Shown one piece after another: positions 53,448 through 64,000 of a stretch of DNA of 64,000 nucleotides. The stretch comes from Thermohalobaculum sp963721105 (GTDB taxonomy: Bacteria > Pseudomonadota > Alphaproteobacteria > Rhodobacterales > Rhodobacteraceae). The notes beneath the pieces are model-generated. The model was given only the letters and a program-made list of their open reading frames with translations. It did no database searches and was not told the origin of the DNA. Position numbers and translations under genes: made by a program. Where the stretch lies: the NCBI GenBank assembly GCA_963721105.1, contig CAVRHY010000004.1, positions 438,407 to 502,406 of the forward strand, read 5' to 3'. The number at the start of each line of letters is the position of its first letter. Position 1 is the first letter of the stretch.

Positions 53448-54110
53448 TCAGGCCGCCGTCTCGCTGATCTCCGCATAGGCGCGGTTGACGTCTGCCAGCC
53501 GCTGGTTGGCCAGCTCCATCATCTCCTCGGGCAGCCCGTTCGCGCGCAGCACGTCCGGGTGGTTCTGGCGCACGAGTTTAAGGTATTGCCGGCGGATAGC
53601 GGCGGGCCCCGCATCCGGCTCGATGCCGAGCACGCTGTAGGGGTTCCAGTGATCGGGCACATGGCGCGCCTTCAGCCGAGCCATGCATTGCGGGGTCAGG
53701 CCGAAGATTTCACCGACCGCCTCGAGGTAGTCGTTCTCCTTGGGATTGTAGCCACCGTCCGCCATCGCGATGTGGAAAAGAGCGTCCATGATGTCCTCAA
53801 GGATCGGCGCGCCCTCGCCGAACAGGCGCACGACCTGTCGCGCGTATTCGCGATAGCCGGCGGTGTCCCTGCGGCAGAGGTCGTAGACGCGGGCGACCGC
53901 GTCCTCCTGGCCGGTCTCGACCGTGAAGATGTCCTTGAAGGCCGAGACCTCGTCGATGCTGACGCGGCCGTCCGCCTTGGCCAGCTTCGCGGACAGCGCG
54001 ATCATGGCGATCGTGAACGTCACCGAGTCACGCGGATCCCGCGCGGCCATGAAATAGCCGAGCGGCGTCGATGTCCGCAGGGCTTCCAGGATTCGCTGCC
54101 AGGCGAGCAT
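53448..54110 (-). CDS. DjlA-like TerB/J-domain protein
   Basis: 220 residues. A TerB-like helical domain (about 40-140: IAMIALSAKLAKADGRVSID and FHIAMADGGYNPKENDYLEA) is followed by a J domain (about 150-215) with WNPYSVLGIEP and the HPD tripeptide in VRQNHPDVL, which stimulates Hsp70 ATPase. This is the DjlA build without its N-terminal membrane anchor. The start at 54110 (MLAWQRILEAL) is preferred; the frame is open a little further upstream. Confidence 0.9.
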   Translation of the reverse strand: MLAWQRILEALRTSTPLGYFMAARDPRDSVTFTIAMIALSAKLAKADGRVSIDEVSAFKDIFTVETGQEDAVARVYDLCRRDTAGYREYARQVVRLFGEGAPILEDIMDALFHIAMADGGYNPKENDYLEAVGEIFGLTPQCMARLKARHVPDHWNPYSVLGIEPDAGPAAIRRQYLKLVRQNHPDVLRANGLPEEMMELANQRLADVNRAYAEISETAA

Positions 54111-54428
54111 GTCGGGACCTCGGGAGGAGGCGGGAGGCACTCCGGACAGAACACGCACCCGACGCCACCGTTCCTGTCAAGGCTAGTGCGATCCGTCAGG
54201 CGGAATTAGGGCAGCCCTGTTGCCATGTTCGCGCAACCGCTCCTTGGTCGACCGCCGCCGTTGCGACTGCCGCAGCAGTGAGGGCTGATGTCGTGACGGG
54301 AGGCGGGCGTTCCCGGCAGGGATCTCGACGCCACGCCCATCTGAGACAGTCAATAAGATCAGGCCGTTAAACCCGTTCGCCGAGGCGCCAAGGTCTTGCC
54401 ACGCCCGGCCGCGATCGGCAGGGTCGGA
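54111..54428. other. intergenic stretch with no gene seen
   Basis: 318 bp upstream of the DnaJ-domain gene. No convincing reading frame or structured RNA; it should contain the DjlA-like gene promoter. Confidence 0.45.
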
Positions 54429-55187
54429 TCAGCCGACCAGCGCCTCGACGACGTGCCGGCACGCCGCCGCCGTGCGTCCGTCGGCGTCGAGCGCGCCCGT
54501 CCAGCCGCAGACCGAGATCGCGGCGAGGCGGTTCGCCGCAGCGAACTCGCGGCAGGCGCGCGAGGTCGCCGAGACCGAGGGGCCGCCCGGAACCGGGTAG
54601 TTGAAGGCCGGAACCCTGTCCGCATCCAATACGTCCATGTCGATGTGCACCAGCACCGGTCCATCGAGCCGCAGCGAGCCCAGCCCCGCCACGCCCGTCC
54701 GCCGCACGGCCGAGGCGTCGAGCGCGGCGCGCTCGAGCGGGTCGAGGTCGCGTCCATCGATCAGCCAGATGCGGTGCTCGGGCAGGGGCTTCAGCCCAAC
54801 CGCCTCGGCCATCCATTGCGGTCCGCGCCCGGCAATGACCGCCAGCGGCATGCCGCCGAGAAACTGCGAGGGCGAGGTCTCGGGCGTGTTGAAGTCGCCA
54901 TGCGCGTCGATCCAGACGAGCGTCGGCTCGACCCCGGCGGCGCGCAGCCCGGCCAGCACCGGCACCGCGGCGCAGCAGTCGCCGGCGATCGAGACGGGCC
55001 GCTCGCCGGCTGCGGCCGCCTCCTGCACGAAGCGGGCGATCGGTGCGTGCAGACGCGCCATGCTCTCCGGCCCGCGATCGGCGATCGGATGCGGCCCGTT
55101 GACCATCCGCTCGTCGGACAGCACGGCCGAGGCCAGCGCCGGCTCGGGCTGCTCGAAATACTGCGGCGTGAGTATCCACCGGTCCAT
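54429..55187 (-). CDS. ureohydrolase (arginase/agmatinase) family protein, unusual metal site
   Basis: 252 residues. Arginase-fold motifs: SIAGDCCAAVPVL (about 67-79), VWIDAHGDFNTPETSP (91-106) and HIDMDVLDAD (181-190). The usual GGDH of the first metal ligand reads AGDC, so the histidine is a cysteine (Cys71). The two other Mn-binding motifs (DAHGD and DMDVLD) are kept. The C-terminal part, ISVCGWTGALDADGRTA, lacks the usual EYNP-like acid. It may act on a different guanidine-type substrate, or bind metal differently, or be catalytically weak. It is divergent from a small membrane protein gene. Confidence 0.82.
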   Translation of the reverse strand: MDRWILTPQYFEQPEPALASAVLSDERMVNGPHPIADRGPESMARLHAPIARFVQEAAAAGERPVSIAGDCCAAVPVLAGLRAAGVEPTLVWIDAHGDFNTPETSPSQFLGGMPLAVIAGRGPQWMAEAVGLKPLPEHRIWLIDGRDLDPLERAALDASAVRRTGVAGLGSLRLDGPVLVHIDMDVLDADRVPAFNYPVPGGPSVSATSRACREFAAANRLAAISVCGWTGALDADGRTAAACRHVVEALVG

Positions 55188-55263
55188 GACCGGATGGTGC
55201 CAGCGGGCTGATCTTCGATCAAGCGGGCTTGAGGCCCGGCGGCGCCGGTTCTATCTAGGCGCG

Positions 55264-55650
55264 ATGCGTAACGCGGCTCTTTTCCTCGGCGTCATAGGCG
55301 GCATTGTCGGGATGGTCGTCGGATTCTTCGCCTACGGCTTCGCGGCCCTCGGCGAGATGTGGTCGGCCTTCGCCGACGTTGCGCGCGAGGCCGGCGCGGT
55401 CACCGTCGTCGAGGATCCGATGACCGCGAAGCTGGTCGGCCTGATCGCGCCGATCCTCGCGATCGCCGGCGGCGCAATCGCGCCCAGCCGGCCTGCCGTC
55501 GCCTCCATTCTGCTGATCGTCTCGGCGGTCGGCATGTATTGGGGTTTCGACTTCAACGTCTTCACGATGTTCCCGATCGCCATGAGCGCCGTCGCCGGCC
55601 TGTTCGCGCTGGCGGGCGCGCTGACGGCGCCGGTCCAGCCGTCGCACTGA
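55264..55650 (+). CDS. four-helix membrane protein of unknown function
   Basis: 128 residues with about four hydrophobic segments (about 5-28, 57-75, 80-95, 103-122). No recognised family. It starts at the ATG at 55264 and is followed after 2 bp by the Bcr/CflA transporter, so the two probably form an operon. Confidence 0.65.
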   Translation: MRNAALFLGVIGGIVGMVVGFFAYGFAALGEMWSAFADVAREAGAVTVVEDPMTAKLVGLIAPILAIAGGAIAPSRPAVASILLIVSAVGMYWGFDFNVFTMFPIAMSAVAGLFALAGALTAPVQPSH

Positions 55651-55652
55651 GC

Positions 55653-56900
55653 GTGGCGCCGCGCGACGACGCCGAGTGCCGGGCCGATTGCGGCGGTGCG
55701 GCGGTCGCGACCCGTGGCGGGCGCGGCGATTTCTTCCTGATCCTGCTGCTGGCGGCGGTCACCGCGACGGGCCCGTTCGCGCTGCACGCGCTCAGCCCGG
55801 CGCTGCCCGCGATTTCGGCGGGCTTCGGCGTTTCGGCGGCGGCGGCGCAGCTGCTGCTTTCGCTGTCACTGGTCGCGATGGCGCTTTCGACACTGGCCTG
55901 GGGGCCGCTCTCGGACCGCTACGGCCGCCGCCCGGTGCTGCTGGTCGGCCTGGTGACGGCTGCGGCAGGGTCCGCACTGGCGGCTGTTGCGCCGGATCTC
56001 TGGGTCGCAATCCTCGGCCGGCTGCTGCAGGCGGGCGGCGCGGCGGCCGGGATGGTGCTGGCCCGCGCTGTCGCGCAGGACGTCTTCGGCTCGACACGTG
56101 CCGCCGGCGTCATCGGCCAGATCACCGCGGTCATGGTGGCGGCGCCAATGGTGGCGCCGACGATCTCGGGCTTCATCGTCGCTTCGTCGGACTGGCGCGG
56201 CGTCTTCTGGATGACGGCGGCGCTCTGCGCCGTGCTGGTGGCCTGGGCCTGGGCCGGTCTGCCCGAGACGGCGCCGCAAGGGCAGGGCAGGGGCGGCCCG
56301 GCGGCCCTGCTGCGCGGCTTCGCCGACGTGGGTTCGCGCCGCAGCTTCTGGCGCTATGCCGGCTACGCCTCGTGCTCGCTGTCCGGCTTCTACTACTTCG
56401 TCGCGATCACCCCCTACGTCATGCACGACGCCTTCGGACAGGGGCCGGCGGCCTACGGGCTCTACTTCATGATGCTGTCCGGCACCTTCATGGTAACGAA
56501 CTTCATCTCCGGCCCGATGAGCGCACGTTTCGGCGGCGAGCGGATGCTGATGTCCGGGGCGCTGCTGTCGCTGACGGGTCCACTGACCACGGCGAGCCTG
56601 CTGGCGGCCGGCGTCCACCTTCCGATCGTGCTGTTCCTGCCCGGGGTGCTGCAGTCGCTGGGCGCGGGGCTGGCCATGCCGAACGCGATGGCGGGGGCGG
56701 TCGGCTCGGCGCCCGGGCGCGCGGGGGCGGCGTCTGGCCTGCTGGGCTTCAGCCAGTTCCTGCTCGCCTCGGCGACGACGCAGGTCGCGGGTTTCCTGCC
56801 GCACAACCAGGCGCTGTGGGTGCCGTTGGGTCTGCTGACAATGATCTCCTCGGGCATCGTCTTCCTTTTCGCGCTCCGGGAGCCCAAGCCATTGTACTGA
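55653..56900 (+). CDS. Bcr/CflA-family multidrug efflux transporter
   Basis: 415 residues with twelve membrane helices, MFS DHA1 type. Near the N terminus ALSPALPAISAGFGVSAAAA and the loop AWGPLSDRYGRRPVLLVGLV (motif A, about 83-102), then RLLQAGGAAAGMVLARAVAQD and PTISGFIVASSDWRGVFWMT (motif C region). These match Bcr/CflA proteins, which export bicyclomycin, chloramphenicol and other compounds. It begins with GTG at 55653, two bases after the upstream stop. Confidence 0.9.
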   Translation: MAPRDDAECRADCGGAAVATRGGRGDFFLILLLAAVTATGPFALHALSPALPAISAGFGVSAAAAQLLLSLSLVAMALSTLAWGPLSDRYGRRPVLLVGLVTAAAGSALAAVAPDLWVAILGRLLQAGGAAAGMVLARAVAQDVFGSTRAAGVIGQITAVMVAAPMVAPTISGFIVASSDWRGVFWMTAALCAVLVAWAWAGLPETAPQGQGRGGPAALLRGFADVGSRRSFWRYAGYASCSLSGFYYFVAITPYVMHDAFGQGPAAYGLYFMMLSGTFMVTNFISGPMSARFGGERMLMSGALLSLTGPLTTASLLAAGVHLPIVLFLPGVLQSLGAGLAMPNAMAGAVGSAPGRAGAASGLLGFSQFLLASATTQVAGFLPHNQALWVPLGLLTMISSGIVFLFALREPKPLY

Positions 56901-56939
56901 AAGTAAAATCAGGAGAAATTGGGATCGCCGACAAAGCGC

Positions 56940-56968
56940 TTGCAACGCCCGGCGAATCCCCCTAGACA
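56940..56968 (+). promoter_or_regulatory. rRNA operon promoter
   Basis: TTGCAA (-35) and TAGACA (-10) with a 17-base spacer, then a GC-rich discriminator (CCGCGCTCACC), the form seen in alphaproteobacterial rrn promoters. It lies about 430 bp upstream of the 16S gene. Confidence 0.65.
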
Positions 56969-57178
56969 CCGCGCTCACCGGCGACGGGGTCCACGACGAG
57001 ACGGGGACGACGCAGCCGGGGTCGAGGTCGAAACTTTCCTCTTGCGGATCGCGGCGACCGAGACTAACTACCGCCTCCCGGCGGGCACGGGCCGAACGGC
57101 CACGGTTCACCGGGAAAGAAAATTCAGGCAGGCTCGGGTCCGACGCGCCCTCCAGGCGCTAGGGCTTGTTTCTGCCCC

Positions 57179-57190
57179 GCTCTTTGAAAT
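57179..57190 (+). promoter_or_regulatory. rrn leader boxA-like sequence
   Basis: GCTCTTTGAAAT resembles the boxA antitermination element in rRNA leaders. It is followed by AAGAAGGGATATGCGGGCGG, also typical of alphaproteobacterial leaders. The leader 56901-57397 contains no gene. Confidence 0.5.
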
Positions 57191-57397
57191 TTTGATGCGA
57201 AGAAGGGATATGCGGGCGGTTCGGTGTCGTGAACGACGGACGGACCGGAGCATATCGGCGCCTAGGGCGTGATGCCCGATGATGGCGTAGTCAGCTTCAT
57301 CGCTTGGTGGGATCCGGTTCCGCGAGGGATCTGGTCGCATCGAGTGAATGACGATGTGCGAAGGTTCGAACGTCAAGAAGCGCCGGTTGGCGCTTTC

Positions 57398-58873
<1,476 letters not shown>

Positions 58874-59120
58874 CGGCCTCCACCGGAGAGGGCATCACGC
58901 CCGATCCTGGCGGCCTACCTTGGCAGCCCCGTTCCTCAAGGACGGGGCAAATGACGGCCCGGACCGTCCACATATCCCTTCGAGAAAGAGCAGGATGCGA
59001 CCCGCTGTCGGGCAGTCGCCGGCGTGCGGCGATCCTCGCGGCTCGCGCCGTCCGGCGCTGCGCCTCGCATCCGTCCACTGGACGGCTGCGTTCCGGCTCG
59101 AAGAGCCGGAAGCGGCTTGC

Positions 59121-59197
59121 GGGTCGGTAGCTCAGGTGGTTAGAGCGTACGCCTGATAAGCGTAAGGTCGGAGGTTCAAGTCCTCCTCGACCCACCA
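59121..59197 (+). tRNA. tRNA-Ile (GAT)
   Basis: 77 nt in the 16S-23S spacer with encoded CCA; anticodon loop CTGATAA gives GAT. The acceptor stem GGGTCGG pairs with TCGACCC through six pairs and a mismatch-tolerant end. Confidence 0.97.
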
Positions 59198-59311
59198 CCA
59201 TTCAGATCCGGCAATCCCGTCCGTCGCGCCATCCGCGCGGCAGGGGCCGCGCGGCGCTGCGGCTCGAAACGCCCCGCCGGGGCGTTTCGCCGGCTTCGCC
59301 GATCGCCTTGC

Positions 59312-59384
59312 GGGGCCTTAGCTCAGCTGGGAGAGCACCTGCTTTGCAAGCAGGGGGTCGCCGGTTCGATCCCGGCAGGCTCCA
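59312..59384 (+). tRNA. tRNA-Ala (TGC), no encoded CCA
   Basis: 73 nt to the discriminator A. The acceptor stem GGGGCCT/AGGCTCC keeps the G3:U70 identity pair; anticodon loop TTTGCAA gives TGC. The bases after the discriminator are CGC rather than CCA, so CCA must be added after transcription. Confidence 0.97.
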
Positions 59385-59403
59385 CGCCCGACCGGGCGGG
59401 TTT

Positions 59404-59440
59404 TGTTTTGCGCTACCGCGCTTCGCGCTGCTTGAGCGCG
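59404..59440 (+). repeat. ITS hairpin, family member 1
   Basis: TACCGCGCTTCGCGCTGCTTGAG forms a strong hairpin closed by GCGC/GCGC. It resembles, in the same orientation, the hairpin inside the 23S insertion at 59963-59996. Confidence 0.5.
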
Positions 59441-59644
59441 GAGGGTGGCTGGCCCCGCTGGGGCACATTATTCGTTTGGACCTTTTGGAGCGCTTCGCTC
59501 CGGGTACCTTGACATCGTGAAGAGAGAGAACACGAGACGCTTTTGGGCGTCGATGGCCAGTGCGGCCGCGGCGACGGGTCTCCGTTCGTAGGCGCAGCGC
59601 GGGGCTTCGGCCGCGGGCGGCGTCGCGGCAAGGGCGTCGGCAAC

Positions 59645-59678
59645 GTCCTCAAGCAGCGAGCGAAGCGAGCGGCAGGAC
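59645..59678 (-). repeat. ITS hairpin, family member 2 (inverted copy)
   Basis: A 34-base block that is the reverse complement, with two mismatches, of the block at 59963-59996 inside the 23S gene. In the pre-rRNA the two could pair over 33 of 34 positions, counting one G-U pair. Confidence 0.75.
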
Positions 59679-59788
59679 CAACAAAAGCAGTCTTTCCAAG
59701 TCAAAAACTGACCGACCGGTCGTTTCCCTGCCGAGGGGGATGGCCGGTGACGAGATCGGTGAGGCGGACAAGCCGGCCTTCGGCCGGC

Positions 59789-59810
59789 GTGACCCGCCTT
59801 CACCGGATCG

Positions 59811-59818
<8 letters not shown>
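59789..59818 (+). repeat. 5' arm of the pre-23S processing stem
   Basis: Perfect 30-base complement of 62711-62740. The pair encloses the whole 23S gene, as in RNase III processing stems. Confidence 0.85.
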
Positions 59819-62710
<2,892 letters not shown>

Positions 62711-62720
<10 letters not shown>

Positions 62721-62740
62721 ATCCGGTGAAGGCGGGTCAC
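62711..62740 (+). repeat. 3' arm of the pre-23S processing stem
   Basis: Perfect complement over 30 bases of 59789-59818. Confidence 0.85.
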
Positions 62741-62747
62741 AAGGCGG

Positions 62748-62840
62748 TCCTCGCCCAGGCGAGGATCGGACCGTCCGGTGGACGGTCCGAAGCCGCAGTG
62801 CCGCGTGGCCCCGCCACGCGGAGGCGCCTGCAAGGGCGCC
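62748..62840 (+). repeat. array of four hairpins in the 23S-5S spacer
   Basis: Four consecutive perfect or near-perfect hairpins: TCCTCGCC-CAG-GCGAGGA, GGACCGTCC-GGT-GGACGGTCC, CCGCGTGGC-CCC-GCCACGCGG and GGCGCC-TGCAAG-GGCGCC. No gene lies here. They may be processing or anti-termination structures. Confidence 0.65.
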
Positions 62841-63014
62841 TTGGACCCACACCGATCCCGCGCGGCCCCCTTTGGGCGGCCGCCGGACAGTGCGGCATGG
62901 AAAGACAGTCTCGACCGCGGGAGCACCGGCGCGCCGCGCCGGCAACGGCTCCCGCCTGGCTCCTGGAACCCGACCCTCCAAGCCCCCGCCCGACACGGCA
63001 CGGGGGCTTCGAAG

Positions 63015-63131
63015 GTCTGGTGGTCACAGCGCGAGGGAAACACCCGGTCCCATCCCGAACCCGGCCGTTAAGCCCCGCCGCGCCGATGGTACTGCGTCCC
63101 AAGACGCGGGAGAGTAGGTCGCCGCCAGACC
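63015..63131 (+). rRNA. rrf: 5S ribosomal RNA
   Basis: About 117 nt. It starts GTCTGGTGGTCACAGCGCGA, contains ACCCGGTCCCATCCCGAACC and TTAAGCCCCGCCGCGCCGAT, and ends GAGAGTAGGTCGCCGCCAGAC; the ends pair as helix I. Confidence 0.97.
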
Positions 63132-63387
63132 AATGATCCACATGTTCTCTCTCTTCGCGGCCCGCCCGGACGCCGGACCAGTTCCGGCAGCCCGACGCGG
63201 GGACGGCAAGCATCAAGGCGCAACGCCCGACCGGGTCAGACGCCCCGACGCCTGCCGAATCGATCCGAGCCCGCCCGGAGCGCCTCCGGGAAAGGCTCGA
63301 CCTCGTGACCCGCTACCGGCCTCAGCGCTCGGAACCGGCCACGACGAAAACGCCCCAGGCACAGCGAGCCCGGGGCACACGATTTGG

Positions 63388-63463
<76 letters not shown>

Positions 63464-63492
63464 AAAATATCAAACAATATCAGCAGCTTGCG

Positions 63493-63521
63493 CGCCGCCC
63501 TCCGGGGCGGCGTTGCCGTTT
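63493..63521 (+). terminator. candidate rrn operon terminator
   Basis: GCCGCC-CTCCGG-GGCGGC hairpin followed by GTTGCCGTTT, 30 bp after the tRNA-fMet. The T-tract is weak. Confidence 0.4.
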
Positions 63522-63671
63522 CCATCGCCGTGTCCGAAAGATGTCCGATAGCGAGGTCTCCCGGCTGCAGGCAGTTTGTCGGGTCCAAGGACACTGGGCT
63601 CAGTCGAGCCACCGTCAATTGGCAGCGCGGTCCGGCCATCATCAGCGTTCGTCTGGAATGGCGGCGCGCGC

Positions 63672-63713
63672 TCAGCTTGGGAAGCTGACGTTCTACCACT
63701 GAACTACGCCCGC
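63672..63713 (-). pseudogene. truncated tRNA-Gly (CCC) fragment
   Basis: From 63713 the minus strand reads GCGGGCGTAGTTCAGTGGTA then GAACGTCAGCTTCCCAAGCTGA: acceptor 5' strand, D-arm and complete anticodon arm with anticodon CCC. After the anticodon stem the sequence departs, with no variable loop, T-arm or acceptor 3' strand. It is a 42-nt 5' fragment of a tRNA-Gly gene and not a functional tRNA. Confidence 0.75.
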
Positions 63714-64000
63714 GCCGGGTCCCAGCCTACGACGGCAAGGAAAATCCGTCAAGCGCGAGCAACGCGAATGCACCTCCACGGCCGCAACAAGATAGCGCGA
63801 ACGGCCGACGGCGCTGAACGCCGCACAGACCGATCTGCGCCATCCTCGATCGGCGAGCACATCAGGGAGCGACAATAAGGGCGGACAGCAGACCTTCGCC
63901 GCGGGTCGAATCAAGAGACCGAAGTGCGCCACTTCCCGTCATTCGACGCTTGGAGCGCTCCGCACGAATGAATGGTAAACGCGACCGAGATCCAAAGCAG
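63714..64000. other. right edge with no recognised gene
   Basis: About 290 bp after the tRNA-Gly fragment. Short frames are present, none with recognisable similarity. Confidence 0.4.

Noticed and set aside
41261..57237. 15-base string GGTGTCGTGAACGAC shared by the carD upstream region and the rRNA leader
   Set aside because: Tempting because CarD acts on rRNA promoters, but in 64 kb a few 15-base matches are expected by chance, and only the carD copy is a full palindrome.
62748..62840. CRISPR-like array
   Set aside because: The four stems differ in sequence and have no spacers of constant length, so they are rRNA spacer hairpins.

Overview
The window is GC-rich chromosomal DNA from an alphaproteobacterium. 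The 16S gene has the alphaproteobacterial signature around its central region, the rRNA operon has the order 16S, tRNA-Ile, tRNA-Ala, 23S, 5S, tRNA-fMet, and the helicase / S4 protein / fdxA / carD block and IalB-type protein are typical of that class. A Rhodospirillales-like lineage is my best guess, but I cannot fix a genus from sequence alone.

Layout. Positions 1-4.7 kb: a small membrane-anchored protein, a Wzc-type polysaccharide co-polymerase/tyrosine kinase, an IS5-family element inserted exactly at the wzc stop codon, a micro-ORF with an exceptionally long Shine-Dalgarno, and a PRC-barrel protein. 4.7-12.3 kb: mmsA, an EndoU-like protein, a Cys-rich unknown, a HerA-like ATPase, an IalB protein and an FAD monooxygenase. 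12.3-16 kb: a 5'-nucleotidase remnant and a sugar-acid catabolic set (enolase-superfamily dehydratase, SDR, FAH-family hydrolase). 16-28.5 kb: cell-surface glycan region (gtr-like cassette, OmpA protein, MepA-type endopeptidase with an extra C-terminal half, decayed asparagine synthetase, glycosyltransferase-methyltransferase fusion, FkbM, 2OG oxygenase, flippase), ending at tRNA-Val. 28.5-36 kb: housekeeping (gph, glmU, glmS, lipoprotein, cobD/cbiB, hisN-like phosphatase, SCP2, TPR). 36.7-42 kb: SUV3-like helicase, S4 protein, fdxA, carD. 42-56.9 kb: accessory metabolism and efflux, including a MarR-HlyD-EmrB efflux operon followed by a tightly coupled ATP-grasp / GNAT-deacetylase-GNAT / SET-domain operon, the most unusual gene set here. 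56.9-64 kb: the rRNA operon, then a truncated tRNA-Gly.

How the genes fit together. GlmU and GlmS make UDP-GlcNAc, which feeds peptidoglycan and surface glycans. Wzc, the flippase, the gtr-like cassette and the modifying enzymes belong to surface polysaccharide synthesis. CarD is a regulator of rRNA-type promoters and an rRNA operon lies in the same window.

Caution about the sequence. At least five otherwise well-conserved reading frames carry one-base frameshifts (transposase, enolase-family dehydratase, FkbM, glmS and the helicase, which has two). Because glmS is normally essential, residual indel errors in the assembly are the likeliest explanation for several of these. The 5'-nucleotidase and asparagine synthetase remnants are different: they also carry substitutions in key residues or lack a start codon, so they look like genuine decay.
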